The notes below the pieces were generated by a model that was not told the origin of the DNA, ran no database searches, and saw only the letters and a list, made by a program, of their open reading frames with translations. Shown here piece after piece: positions 13,560 to 25,353 of a stretch of 64,000 nucleotides of DNA. Origin of the DNA: Viscum album (Eukaryota; Streptophyta; Magnoliopsida; Santalales; Viscaceae); assembly GCA_963277665.1 (NCBI GenBank), contig OY728121.1, forward strand, positions 957,750,097 to 957,814,096, read 5' to 3'. The first letter of the stretch is position 1. Every line of letters starts with the position of its first letter. The translations under genes and the position numbers were made by a program.

Positions 13560-14860
13560 GTACTGAACACAAATTTGATCCTATCACTCCCATGTGCTAT
13601 CCATGAGATTCATGTGCATACAAAGAACATTCACCAAATGAATCGACCATCCATGAAGGTCCTGATCTTGTCGATCCTTTATCTTCACCAGAAATTCCCC
13701 CAAAGTCGTCACCTCGTCAATGTCCAGATCTCCCTAGTTGATGATGGGCGATGGATCATGCATGTACCTCCTCATCTATGAAACACGGAAAGAATCATGT
13801 AGCTGGTGCGTCTGTGGGGGGAGAGCTAGGCAGTACACCACCTCTCCAACTCTACTCAGAATCTACAATGGTTCGATGAACCATAGAGATAGTATGTTGC
13901 CTCTACCAAATCTCTTAAATTTATGTCGATGTGAGACATGAATGAAAACATAGTCTCTCTCATCGAACTCCAAGGGCATATTTCTCCTATCATCATAAGA
14001 TTTTTTACCAACTCTATAGAGTCCTCGTCCTCTCCTGGAAGATCGTAACCTTCTCAGTGGTAGACCATACCAACTCTAGACTCATAATTTATCACTCCCC
14101 TATGTATTTCTAGCATAGAGGTGATCTTAAATGCCTCCCATACAAATTCTCGAATAGATCCATGACAATGGTGGAGTGATAGATGTTTTTTATGTAAACT
14201 CTTCCCGTGTAAGGTCGTCCTCCAAACATCAACCAAAATCAAGGATGTGAGAACAACACATGGCCACCATGGTCTGTATGGTCTACCCCGTCTAACTATC
14301 TATCTATGGGTGAAAATATATACTCAAGCATAGCTGAGCCCTAAACACCTCCTGTAATCCCTTCCATAGCTAGGATGTGAAGTGAGCATCATGGTCTAAG
14401 AAGATCATCAAGGTAAAACTGTGAAGCCACACTATCTCTTGGATATAGAGGTGTCCCTATCCATCTACCAATACTTGATATTGGATTGGTAATAAGTGAG
14501 ATTATTTGGAGAGTTGGTCAATGATTTCCTAGATTGAATTTTGGCCCTCATATTTTTTGGTAATCTCACAACGAAGTCCATATAGATAGCATCCCACATC
14601 CACTCTGGTACCGTAAGTGGCTGTGCCAATCCTACTCAGACTGGATGCTCAGCCTTCACATGCTAATAAGTGAGGCACCATGAAACAAACTCAGCCACCA
14701 CATTCTTCATCCCTAGCCACAAGTTCTATCATCATTTATCCAAGTACATATTATACACTCCAAGATGAATAACCAAGGGGGAGGTTTGGAACTCCCTAAT
14801 TTTCTAATCTCTCAATGACACTGGTTCTAATGTGTGACCTTTAAAAATGATGACGTTATC
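13560..14860 (-). pseudogene. Integrase with chromodomain-like C-terminus, decayed
   Basis: The minus strand reads GLAQPLTVPEWMWDAIYMDF near 14.6 kb, which is the start of the catalytic core with its first Asp (MDF) kept. Further on it reads YCLALPP and then RRYMHDPSPIIN near 13.75 kb, matching the GPF/Y-type module after the core. The end (about 13,600-13,680) reads IKDRQDQDLHGWSIHLVNVL, resembling the chromodomain-like tail by which chromoviruses bind modified histones. Stops and frame changes separate the blocks. It lies between RNase H and the polypurine tract, as expected. Confidence 0.75.
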
Positions 14861-15029
14861 CCTGCCTACCAAAAATCTATCAGGAGACAATATTGAGGAT
14901 AACTGACCATGTCAGGCCTCACAGTCAACATCAACAAGTTGTACCTATCTAACACTATGTCAGAGAGGGGGAGTGATAGTCATTGATAGAAGGTATGCTG
15001 CTCCATAATCATCTATGAATGATATCCTC

Positions 15030-15300
15030 ATCGCATCTAACTTCTCAATTTCCACACTCAGAAGCTACAAACATATTCTCTTTTTGAGAATGTCTACCAC
15101 AAAATTACCCTTACTTAGAGTATAGACTACCATGAAGTTATAGTTTTTTAAAATCTCCATCCATCGTTGTTGTCTCAATTTCATGTCCTTCTAGGATAAG
15201 ATATACCATAGACTCTTGTGGTCAGAGTAGATGGTGAACCTTTCAACCATCAAGTAGTGCCACCACGTATTTAGAGAAAAGTCCATTGAGTCTAACTATA
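15030..15300 (-). pseudogene. RNase H domain, gypsy, decayed
   Basis: The minus strand reads FTIYSDHKSLWYILS, a stop, KDMKLRQQRWMEILKNYNF, then YTLSKGNFVVDILKKR. The SDH motif and the final VVD carry catalytic acidic residues of the RNase H fold and are kept; the upstream part including the catalytic Glu was not clearly read. It sits between RT and integrase. One in-frame stop and possible small shifts are visible. Confidence 0.75.
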
Positions 15301-15406
15301 GTTTATGGATCAAATAGTTATTTCATGATGCCTAAACTTTAATGAACCTTAGGTGATCAATGCTCGCTCTTACATCCGGACACAATCTTTTTTGTCCCCT
15401 GAGGAA

Positions 15407-16225
15407 TTAGAAATAACTACAGACCCAATGACCTCCATTGGTAGTCACAATATTGGGGAACTTGCCAGTCTGGGACATCGATTCTTCAAACTCTACTGGA
15501 ACTTCTCTTTCCACACAAAGGGTTGTCCCCTCAGCGTCAAATCCAATAAGGGTGATGCTACTATAGAATAGTCGGGGCACAAACCTGTAGTAGTATCTGG
15601 CTAACTTCAAGAAACACCACAGCTCGGTCACACTCCTGGGAAGCTCCCAATCATGCACTTCCTCTATCTTAACCAGATCCACTGAAACTCCAGCCTCTGA
15701 GATGAAGTTTCCTTGAAAGTGAAACCCACGAATCCATAACTGGAACATCGAGAGCTTCCTCAGAATTTGGTGCTTTCAGAGTTTATCTAACACTATCTGT
15801 ATGTGTGTAGCATGCTCCGCCTCTGATGCTAAGTACACCTAAATTTCATCATTGTAGACCACCAAAAAATGATCTAGGTTAGGCCAGAAGATCCTATTCA
15901 TGATTCCCATGAACACTATTGGGGCATTGGTGACACCAAAGGAAATCACCATGAACACATTGTGGTCATAGTGGAATATAATGGCTTTCTTTGGTACATC
16001 CTCATACCGTACCAAAGGTTGCTGGTAGCCTGATCTGAGGTCTATCATTGAGAACCAAATCAATCCCTTCAGCTGATCATAGAGGTCATCAATCCTTAGT
16101 AGTGGGTATTTTTTCTTCATGGTAACATGGTTCAGGAACCGGTAGTCCACACATAGCCTCAAGATCCGGTCACCCTTCTTGGAAAACAACATTGGGGCTA
16201 CACATGGTGAATTGCGGGGACTCAT
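15407..16225 (-). pseudogene. Reverse transcriptase, gypsy chromovirus type, decayed
   Basis: Two open stretches cover the domain. 16,225-15,839 contains [52 protein letters not shown] and ends [11 protein letters not shown]. 15,748-15,407 in another frame contains the thumb block SVTELWCFLKLARYYYRFV. The catalytic motif should read xDD; here it is NDE, so the second catalytic Asp has become Glu. A frameshift of unresolved position separates the two halves. Similarity to plant gypsy RT is strong and colinear. Confidence 0.88.
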
Positions 16226-16609
16226 TATTCCATACTCCTACAATTCCTCTTGTCATACCCTCAACTCACAAAGCTCTCCAAGATCCATACAATATTTTGG
16301 TGTGGATATCAGTGTTGTCACAGGGTATAGATCGATGAATAATTATACCTCCTTATGAATTGGTAGTCCGGAATCATCCTTAGTAAATAAGTCTTTATAC
16401 TCATCCACGGCTACCAGAAATCTTGGATTCCTCTCATCTAATACACTAAGGGTGCAGCTAGCTAACTGGTGAGTGATCAGCCTCACCCTTCTCTGAGATA
16501 GTCTATCTTGTTCTCAAGAGTTTCCTTATTTTTGTTGCTGTAAAATATGGTTCCATCCTCATGGACACACTACACTCTACGCCTTAGACAATTAATCTAC
16601 GTATGAACT

Positions 16610-16850
16610 ATGGATAACCTGTCCATTCCCAAGATGACATTGTAAGGCCTTAATGCTGCTACTCGGAGATCACAACTGAATCCCTCATCTCCAAGAGTAA
16701 TCTCAAACTGCCGACACCATTGTGTAATCATCGAATCCCCTCCCAGAGGAGTCTCTAACCATAGGATCGACCCAATGGTTCTACCAGAATCTCGGTTCCC
16801 CGAACGAGGTCTGTGGAAATGAATGGGTGATTAAACATGTGTCTATAAGA
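16610..16850 (-). pseudogene. Aspartic protease, gypsy, decayed
   Basis: The protease would cut the Gag-Pol polyprotein. The minus strand near 16,835 reads VLIDTCLITHSF, an active-site loop with the catalytic DT kept but one residue longer than the usual motif. About 200 bp downstream, near 16,640, it reads YNVILGMDRLS, the conserved C-terminal signature of plant gypsy proteases. The domain lies between gag and RT as expected. Confidence 0.7.
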
Positions 16851-16949
16851 ACTATAGATAAGGTGTAAAAGACATATATCATACACATAATCATATTCGG
16901 AGTTCTGTGGTCATAGGCCTCCACCGCCTAAAGCTGAGCCCTCCCCTAC

Positions 16950-17965
16950 CCACATGCACTCTAAGGATGCGGTGGACCACCTCGGGGTGGTGGTGGTAGT
17001 ACCTCAAACCGCCACCCACCACATACTACTTGGAATACTCCTCTTCCATGTATGCCACCCTGCGGACCTCCTCGCTTGAAACTTTGTCTCTACATAAATG
17101 GTCCCTTGACAATCCACTAATTGCGTGTGCGGCGGTTCAGGCTGTCACGAGCTATGTGTCCCTGGACAACGCACGTGAAGCACATCCTGACACTCTTATG
17201 ACTCCCTCTCCTCTGGGAACCCCTCAATTCCGACCATGTGTCTGAGGGTCTCCCAAAATATGGTCTATCCCACTTGGAGCTCTACATCATCTATCGGCTA
17301 CCCGCCATTGATGACTCTACCAATTGTCACCCTGTGGTAGCTCCCTTCCTTGGTGCCTACTATGTGAGGAAGATTTATACTATAATAACTCTCTCTAGAA
17401 CTCCATCACGAGTGGGGATGATGAGGGAAATCATAGATGCACTTAAATCCCATCAGTGTCCCTAATCAATGGTCTGGACCGTAAATAAAGGGTCATGTAC
17501 CATATCTATGGAGTAGTAGTAGAGATCTGCAAACGTCGCAAATTACTCAGACACTATCATGATGTCATTATGTAGGAGAAGCTCTCCTATATGCACACTA
17601 AGATAAAGGTCGAGGGGAATAAATCCTATTGAAAATGCTTTTTGAAGTCAACCCTTGAGATGGTTGCCTCACCATGAGTTCAAATCACCAAGCTCCACAA
17701 TCTCTCTACTGATCCCTAAAGAATGATCATGTCAAAGATCATCATCTTTTTAAGTGGAATCCTCACTATGTGGAAGACCCGCATCACCACCTCCAGCCAG
17801 TCCTTAGTGGCATGTGGATATACCCCTCCCCTAAACATGGGAATTATATGTCTCTGTAAATAGTACATGGCACTGAGTCTACATACTTCTTATACTGATA
17901 TTTCTAAAAGTAACTTTTGATCAACGGGTGGTGGTAACATTGGTGGTATGACAACCCTTCTCTTT
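16950..17965 (-). pseudogene. Gag with zinc knuckle, gypsy, decayed
   Basis: Gag forms the virus-like particle and its zinc knuckle binds element RNA. From about 17.85 kb the minus strand reads blocks typical of gypsy gag, including IPMFRGGVYPHATKDWLEVV and LWSLVIRTHGEATI, crossing stops. At 17,182-17,141 it reads CFTCVVQGHIARDS, a CCHC knuckle in which the last Cys is Ser, so zinc binding would be lost. The N-terminus appears to lie near 17,965; no convincing start codon was chosen. Confidence 0.75.
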
Positions 17966-19282
17966 ACTACACAAGTAAACATGATCTTTTACAAAACATT
18001 CATTTCATACAACAAAGTAGATAAAGAGGTATAGTGTAATTGGGGATTATGATCTTTACATAAAAACATAGATAATTAAATACAACATCATTATTAAAAA
18101 CATCCTTTACATTTCCACTACATTCTCTCATACTTAGCATTGCATATTATAACCCGAGGACATGCATTAAAAAAGGGTGTGATATAAATCCCAGAAAGGG
18201 AATAAACATGGAATAACATGAAGAATATAGTAAATTTTAGAAAATAGTCATATCAATGGATCACAAGAGAAGAATTAACATAAAGGCAGGATAAAGCATG
18301 AAAATCTTAATTTGGAAATATGACAACAACATTTAACATGATTATAGCGTGATCTGAGGATCATAGCACATGGAGCATGAGTAAACACTCATAAAATTGA
18401 ATTATCATGAGTAAACCCTCATTTCAGTTGACAAATCATGATTCTAATCTTTACCCAAAGCATTAGAGAGCTATCAGGGCACACCCTTCTTAAACATTTC
18501 ATTTCATGCATGAATGTTCCACATGACTCATATAACATGGATTCATTAAACCTCATCATTTATTCCACGATAAAGAAAATGTGTAATTCATACCTGAAAC
18601 ACTATAATCAACATGTAAATGTGTATAAAAGTCAAGACCCTTGATAGGGAAATGGGCTTGGTATTCACTACACAATGACATTGGCTTGGAAAATTGTGTT
18701 GCAATTTCGGCAGAGTAATGACGTGACATAAGAATTCATAAAAAATGGTTGATGAGAGAGAAATAAGTGTCTCATAATATGTAAATGAAATGTAAATTAA
18801 GGGGTTAATAGAGATACATGTCCCATCAAATGTAATGGAAATTAGATTCAAACCAAAAACAATTGTGTGAATGTTAATGAGAAGGGAGAATTTCCTTTCA
18901 GAATTTCGGCATGGTAAAAAATGTACACGGATGGTATTAATGAGAGAAAAAGAGGTCTCTCAACATTTAAAACATGAAGAGGGAAGTATGGGTGAGGGGG
19001 TAATCATACCCCAACATTAGTAATTTAAACTAAATGGGTATAAAAACATAATGAAATTGAGAAAAAAATGAGAAAGGAGGAAATCCCTTACTTGGATGTG
19101 TGATCCCAAAGGCTTGGGAGAGGCCTGGGAGAGGCTTCTTGGGATCTTGGGGATCCTTGGAAGGATTCTAGAGAGAGGAGGTTAGGGTTTGGTTGAACTC
19201 CAAAGGCTTTGAGTGAAGAGGAAGTGGGAGATTGGGTTGGTTTCTATGGAAATGGGGAGGGAATTCTTTAATATCGTGGTTT
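17966..19282. other. Non-coding, LTR- or leader-like sequence of uncertain origin
   Basis: No protein domain is visible. The first part contains a GGGTGTGATATAAATCCCAG segment resembling one in the inner element's LTR at 41,407 (GGGTGTGAGAAATAAATCCCAG). The 19.09-19.26 kb part is purine-rich, with AGGTTAGGGTTTGGTTG, like the 5' untranslated portion of plant LTRs read in reverse. It sits where the 5' leader and 5' LTR of the neighbouring (-) gypsy relic should be, but it does not resemble the probable 3' LTR at 10.6-13.5 kb. I cannot decide what it is. Confidence 0.35.
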
Positions 19283-19585
19283 GTGTCACCACACATTAAA
19301 CTAATCAATACCTCAAATCAGCCAAAGGTTTTTTCCCTGGGTTTTTTCCAAAAGGGAGTGTAAATAAATATTTTATAAGTCCAATCGCCGAACTTTTTAT
19401 TATATTGAGGGTGCTTATGTGTAGGTGAGTCACATTCCACTACCACAAAAATAGTTTTTCCCAGCGCCCCCGATTTGTTAGCGCTAATGAAAAAGCGATG
19501 ATAAATCCCCACTCCCTTTATCAGCACTTTTTTTAGCGCTGATAATGGGATAGAAGTAGTCGTCACCTATAAGATGTGGTGACAC
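19283..19585. repeat. Foldback element with CACTA-like terminus and subterminal repeats
   Basis: The outer ends are an 11-bp perfect inverted repeat, GTGTCACCACA at 19,283-19,293 and TGTGGTGACAC at 19,575-19,585. Inside, 19,480-19,505 and 19,517-19,540 form a near-complementary stem (AGCGCT...GATAAA against TTTATC...AGCGCT) with an 11-nt loop. At 19,438 the sequence CACTACCACAAAAATAG resembles the terminal repeat of a CACTA DNA transposon, followed by five AGCGC-like motifs in about 90 bp, as in CACTA subterminal regions. No flanking target duplication was seen. It could be a MITE-like foldback or one end of a broken CACTA element. Confidence 0.45.
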
Positions 19586-20119
19586 TAACTTATGAGTGAG
19601 CAATTTATTATGTATTATTACCATGAGAGTCTCACGTACATATTGTCAAAGAAATATATTAAATTGATATATAGGTGATTTATATAATTTCAAAAGGATT
19701 ATTACTTTGAGATAGTCTATATTACTATGATGGAGAATGTGGTGGAAGATTATCTTGGTAGTAGATATCATTCGCAGTTGTGGACAAGGTGTTAGAGTTT
19801 TTAGCCTCATTGCAATTATCCTTCATGGATTAAAATGGTGAAGAGTACCTACAATTTATAGTTGTTACCCCATCAATTAAATAGAATTTTAGAGAGGATT
19901 AACATAAAGATATGAACTATGAAAGGATACATACTCAGATATCCACTGTACATGCTCTTGATGAACTTCTGATGGTGGAGATCATGTCATAATTTTTTGA
20001 GGATGGATGGTGGTACCAATGGAATTGTGTGAGTAGGTTCAGAGGGAGTTTCAGAAACCCCCTTAATAGTGAATCTTTTTGGGGGAGGATATACAAGGAA
20101 CATTTTTGTTAGTTATAGT

Positions 20120-21165
20120 GAACAATAATGATGAAATTTGTAGCAGAGTTTTCCTCTAAATGCCTCACTTGTCAGTAGGTGAAGGATGAGCACTAGGTTC
20201 AAGTGGGTTTAGCTCAACTAATGGAGGTGCCAGAGTGAACATGGGATGATATCACTATAGAATTCGTGAGGGGTCTACCATGATCATTATGAAGACATGA
20301 TTCTATCTAGGTGATTATAAATAGAATAACCAAGTTAGTATGGTTCCTAGGTATCTGAGAACATATTTCAGTAGAGATATTGGTATCTATTTATGTGAAT
20401 AAGGTACTCTAGTTTAATAGAGTTCCGTAAAATGTTTTTTTAGTTTGGATTAATCAATTTAAGTCATGTTTATAGAGTGTATTGTTGGTGAACATTGAGA
20501 GACAGTTTCATTTGAGCATAATAACTCAACCCCAGAAATATGGTCAGGCTGAGCATCCCTTTCATGTTTTAGAGGATATGAGTCAGACTTTAATGATTGA
20601 CTTTGGCCATATATAAGAGAATCAACTAACATTGGTGGAGTTTTTGTATAAAAATACCAATACACCATTGGTATGACACCATTTGAGGCATTATATTGGA
20701 GACCCTGTAGGTCACCTCTATGATGGACTGATCCAGGTGAGTCAAGACTCTTGGGAGTTGGTGAGAATAATGACACAGAAGATTTGGATCGTATAGGAGT
20801 AGAGAAAGACTTTCTAGAGTCATCATAATTTTTTTACAAACCAACGAAGGAGACCTTGGGAGTTTTAGGAGTGTGACCACATGTTCCTAAAGGTCTTAAC
20901 TCACCATGTATTACAGATAATTGGTTGAGGTGTCATGTTATATATAAGATTAATATCCCATTTCTAGATTCTGAATAGAGTTGAACATGCAACATAGTGC
21001 ATGGGTCTACTACCGCAATTAGACTATGTATAAAATTTCTTCCTTGTGTTGCAACTAATCAGGTATGTGGACAACTCATCACATGTTATTTATTGGGATG
21101 GGCTAAACATTAAGGATATGCCTACCTTTGTAGAGTACCCGATAGAACTACCATTGTAGAGTATT
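20120..21165 (+). pseudogene. Gypsy integrase relic, duplication copy 1
   Basis: The + strand reads FVAEFSSKCLTCQ (end of the zinc-binding region), VPE-stop-TWDDITIEFVRGLP at 20,235-20,277, INRLTKL, then QPQKYGQAEHPFHVLEDMSQ near 20,530 and LTLVEFLYKN near 20,625. Next come NQRRRPWEF near 20,840 and YVDNSSHVIYWDGLNIKDMP near 21,070, matching the module after the core. The first catalytic Asp is Glu here (GAA at 20,260-20,262); the later catalytic Glu is kept (GAG at 20,551-20,553). RNase H is not recognisable upstream. The open stretches called on the minus strand at 20.46-20.88 kb are shadows of this relic. Confidence 0.8.
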
Positions 21166-22348
21166 ATATCTCTATAATATACCCCTTCTATAAACCTTTA
21201 TGTACACCCATTATGCTACTGAAATAATCCTATAATCCCCCATAAAAAATAGTTGTGTAGTAAATACCCATATCAATTTCCACTCAATGGTATTCAATTA
21301 GTTTCAACTATTCTTCATGGATTTGGGATTTACATGTATGTAACAAGCACTACTTAATAGATGGGTCAAAATTGATGAATAAAATCCTTATGTTGTATGA
21401 TCTCAGTGGAATAATTACACATGTACCTAATATGCAAGTGATGGGTGGGATTAGAATTATACAGATCTCTTATGCATTGGGACATGTTTTTATCTCATTA
21501 TATTACACAAATGGTGCATGGGAGGTTATAATTTACCCATTATGTTATTTTTTCTTGTTGGATATACTTTACTTATTATTATGATATCATGTTTTATGTT
21601 GTTTCTATATTCCAATGTTTTCTTAATGATATCATGTTATATCGTTCCTCATTGTTCACGATTATGAATACCACCCCTCTTATGTTACCATGATATTCCT
21701 ATTAGATCACATTTTCTACTTTACCTCATTCTATGGATTTATTATTCCGTTACTAGGATTTATATCTCTCTGGTTTCTTATGTACGTGTCTTGGTTTTCT
21801 CGTGTAGTTTTAGAAGAAAAATGATATTTTAGGAGCATGTTAGGAAAGTTTCCAATAATTTAATTCAACTTATGTTTCTTATTATTATGGTATGTACCTA
21901 ATTTCCCAAATAAATTATGCATCATGATCTTATGGGATTTAATAATGTGTACCATTATGGAAAAAATAATGAATTAATAATTTGGGATGATAAAGGTTTT
22001 AAAATGATTATCCCTAGCCCATAGTGACCAGGATCACACTTTGGGCTCTATAGAATGTCTATTCAGGTGATTTTATGGGTTTTACTTGGTTATTATGTCA
22101 CAATGGACCATAAAATTCAAAAAATATATGACCCAAGAAACCCCTCTCATGTTTGGGTATATAAAACATGCAGGGTTGACACTATCAGATATCATATAAT
22201 GATAGTAATCTAAAAACATTTAACTTGGGAACATGGACAAGTCGAGTAGTGTGACCCAAGAAACATTTATAGTAATGAAAAATATGATTTATTATTAACA
22301 CATTAAATTACTAAATCCTAAACCACAACTAGTTGGTGAATACCATGG
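21166..22348. other. 3' part of the (+) gypsy relic or unrelated spacer, no domain seen
   Basis: About 1.2 kb of AT-rich DNA follow the integrase relic up to the copia LTR. A second copy lies at 28,604-29,789. I see no readable domain, polypurine tract or LTR pair. It probably includes the 3' untranslated part and perhaps an LTR of the (+) gypsy element. The five bases before the copia LTR are CATGG in both copies and would be the copia target-site flank. Confidence 0.4.
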
Positions 22349-24056
22349 TGACTAGTAGGGGATAGTAAACTATTACAGAGAGGGTGAGGAAAATAAGTGG
22401 GTTCCAAAAATACCTACTCTCACAAACTATGTGATCAATATATTCAGTTAGTGTGAATAGACCTCAAGGGTGATTAAGTGAAGACAAGAGGTTGATCAAG
22501 AGAGTACCCACCTGAATATAAGTATTTTATTAAAAATTTCAAATACCCCCAATATTAGGTGGCCAACTATTTTTGTGTAGTGTGTTAAATCCCGCTACCC
22601 ATATTTAAATTTATTATAAAATTAACAAAGAAAGAGGAAATTAGATTATCATGAGATGAAAATTTCAATATGAAAAATAAAAATTAAAAAGTTTATTTAT
22701 CTTCACTTCCATTACATCAATTTCATCCTGAATTTTGAGTTGGTTTTCCCCATTATTTTCCTCCCCATAGCCTATCAAATCCCTTCTTGATTGTAGGATG
22801 TATCCCTTAGAGTATCCTGTGTTAATCAAATAATGTTTTTCCACAAGATTCATAACATATTTATAAAACTAAAAAAAATTACAACATGATGATACATACT
22901 TTAGTGTGATGATAAAATATAAGATAAATCAAAGTTTAAATTATAATAATATGGAATTATGTCATAATATCAATGACCATCATCATAGTGTGACTAGTAG
23001 ATTACAATGTGGAATCACTTTTCCTTGAATAAAATAATATTATAATAACTATATATAGACTCATTATGGTAGAGATAATATAATATGGTGTGGTTAACCT
23101 TTAATTTCAAGAACCAATAAATCTTAAAAACCTTGTCATTAAGTTACAACATCATGGTTTATATTAGTGTCTTATGGTCTCCTTCCCCTCATCACATATT
23201 ATGGAATGATCCATTTCATCATGAATTAATAACACATGGTTCCCAAAATAGAACAACACCTAATTATCCTAGGTTATTCATCATGGTGCAGTCAATAATC
23301 AAAATAACTTCTATCATCACGACCAATCTAGCAACTATATACATCCTATGATGTCAGAATCTTTCATTTCTCATGTTATATTAACTCCATAGAAAATATT
23401 CTTTTGTTATATTTACAAATTTATCCATCAACAAAATCAGGACACAACTAACACTATTAGAGTATGATTCCTTCCCACATGAGATTATTTTTCCCATAAT
23501 TTGAGACTAAATAAATCAGGAAATGATGTGATCACTATACTTTACACCACAGTTTTTTTCATTTTCAATAAAAATTGACTCTATTCAATCCGTGACTTTT
23601 AACTCAATTTAAAAGTATATATAACTCAACCATGAGCATGTTTCCAATGTACAAAACATGAAATAATCAAGAAATAATAAATTAAATTCCTTAACAAAAA
23701 AGTAAAAGCAAGCCTCTAATATAAAGGATATCTAAACAACTCATAATAGAATGGAATAGTGATTGTGAGTGAACTAAATCCATAAGTTTAATATTAATTC
23801 CATTTTATACATGTATAAATTAAGAATAACTCATATCCCCCATTTTAAATTTACTTAATGAGTTTTCTTAAATCTATAATCTTCTCAAAATTTATCTTCA
23901 ATTAAACCCTGGTTATTTGTTGGCATTATGAAAATCATCAAATTAGATCTTCTCCACAATTTAATTTCGAACACCTCAACCTCTCTTTGACATGGAATAG
24001 TTATAAACACCACATAAATTTATAATCACATGAGTAAGAAACTATATTCCCCACCT
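22349..24056 (-). repeat. 3' LTR of copia relic 1
   Basis: The left end is TGACTAGTAGGGGATAGTAAAC, matching TGAGGATTTTGAGGGAGTAAAC at 58,293. The right end abuts a purine-rich tract at 24,057. The body aligns with 58,293-59,958 at many points, for example CTTAAAAACCTTGTCA near 23,125 and CCTAAAAACCTTGTCA near 59,068. The copy in the duplicated unit is at 29,790. Confidence 0.75.
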
Positions 24057-24069
24057 TTTCATAAATAGA
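24057..24069 (-). other. Polypurine tract of copia relic 1
   Basis: On the minus strand this reads AAAAGGTGGGGAA just before the 3' LTR. It occupies the plus-strand priming position expected for a copia element. Confidence 0.6.
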
Positions 24070-25191
24070 TATTATTTTATTCTCCCTTATTATCAACAAA
24101 TGAAAATGGAAAAAAGAGTGAAAATAACTTAGAAGACCTATTGTGTTTTATTGAAATAGTACACTCCAAAAATCACGCTTATGTTCTATAAGAAATCCTT
24201 TAAAAGTGGGTTTTATCAAGGTATTATGAACTTGAATTTTGGATAAAACATATTCAAATAAAATATTATCATAGTCCAAATTATTTTAAATGATGGGTTA
24301 CTTGAAGTTAATATGATTTTCTCATGAATGACTTGTGAGATTAATTGAAAAATTGATGGCAACTTGATCATCACATCTAATCACCAATGGGAATCAAACA
24401 TAGACCATCATATCAATTACTTGATTCCTCATCTATATCATTTCATTTTTTTCCTGGAAGACAAAAACATACTTATCATACATTGAGATAAGAGTGATAT
24501 AATTTGGATTCTTGGAGTAAAATACAACAATTATTCCTTCAAAAAAGAATTAAAATTTATAATTATACTTTATATATACAATATCTCACACCGAATTCAT
24601 TTTTTAATGTACATAAATATATCATTATGTATTTTTTCATACCTTATTCCACAATCAAGAGTTCCTTTTTTAGTAAAAGATCTATTTCTCTACCATTAGA
24701 TGTGGCTCCATTTAATTTCATTAAAGTCATACGCAAAGTGTATCTACAAATACAATGTATGGTATTGATTCTGTGAAACAGAGTAGGCTTCCAATTCGAC
24801 TTTATAACATAATTTTATTCACACTCATGCATTCCTTATCCAATGTATGCTTAGTGCCATGTTATATAAGAGTTGAAACTTATCCTAATTTCTCTATTCC
24901 AAACATTTCAAACCAGTCATGAGAATATTTATGTTTGGAGAGAAATAAAAAATAAGTTGTATTAGTGACATAAAATCCCAAGAAAAATTTCACCTCAAAA
25001 TCATTTAAATATACAAAATGTTTTGAATTAAGTCAGTAAATTCGATAGAAGTTCCATCTTTGTTTCTTAAAAAAATAATGTCAAGAAAAATATAATCATA
25101 ATGATTGATTTCTGTCACTTTACTTAACATAATGACATGAATCTAATTTTCTAATCTTATAGTGGATTATATTTATGATTTTATCTATATT

Positions 25192-25353
25192 CGAAAACCA
25201 TTCTTGGGGTGCTTATTTGATCCCATATATATCCTTCTCAGGATTTCACAATCAGGAACTACCACAATCAATGAAAAAACCTTCAAGTTATTCATTATAT
25301 ATGTCTTTATCAAGTTCACCATTAAGGAATATTGATTTCACATCTATTTATAA
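25192..25353 (-). pseudogene. Copia reverse transcriptase core, relic 1
   Basis: One minus-strand frame reads IDVKSIFLNGELDKDIYNE, a stop, LEGFF, further stops, then IYGIK, a stop, APQEWFS. These are two hallmark blocks of Ty1/copia RT, the DVK-AFLNG-type block with the first catalytic Asp and the YG-LKQ-type block, at the expected spacing. The stop inside IYGIK-x-APQ is a CAA-to-TAA change. The short open stretch on the opposite strand (25,175-25,372) is a shadow of this domain. The later catalytic YVDD motif was not confidently read. Confidence 0.85.

Larger units (their letters stand above)
10627..17965 (-). mobile_element. Ty3/gypsy chromovirus-type retrotransposon relic, minus strand
   Basis: On the minus strand the order is gag (about 17.96-16.95 kb), protease (16.85-16.61), RT (16.23-15.41), RNase H (15.30-15.03), integrase with a chromodomain-like tail (14.86-13.56), polypurine tract and probable 3' LTR (13,495-10,627). 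This is standard gypsy order. GC content is visibly higher than in the neighbouring AT-rich DNA. No matching 5' LTR or primer-binding site was recognised to the right of gag, so the element seems truncated, rearranged or too diverged at that end. Stops, frameshifts and catalytic changes in RT and gag make it inactive. Confidence 0.8.

Noticed and set aside
19438..22582. A CACTA element from CACTACCACAAAAATAG (19,438) to the inverted CTATTTTTGTGTAGTG (ending 22,582)
   Set aside because: The right motif lies inside the copia LTR and is copied again in the tandem duplicate, the 3-bp flanks differ (TTC and TGT), and the interval contains gypsy and copia relics in normal order.
24504..24776. Plus-strand open frame of 90 codons and its shorter copy at 32,068
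   Set aside because: It lies antisense to the decayed copia RT/RNase H region, and the duplicate copy is shorter with altered ends, so there is no sign of selection.
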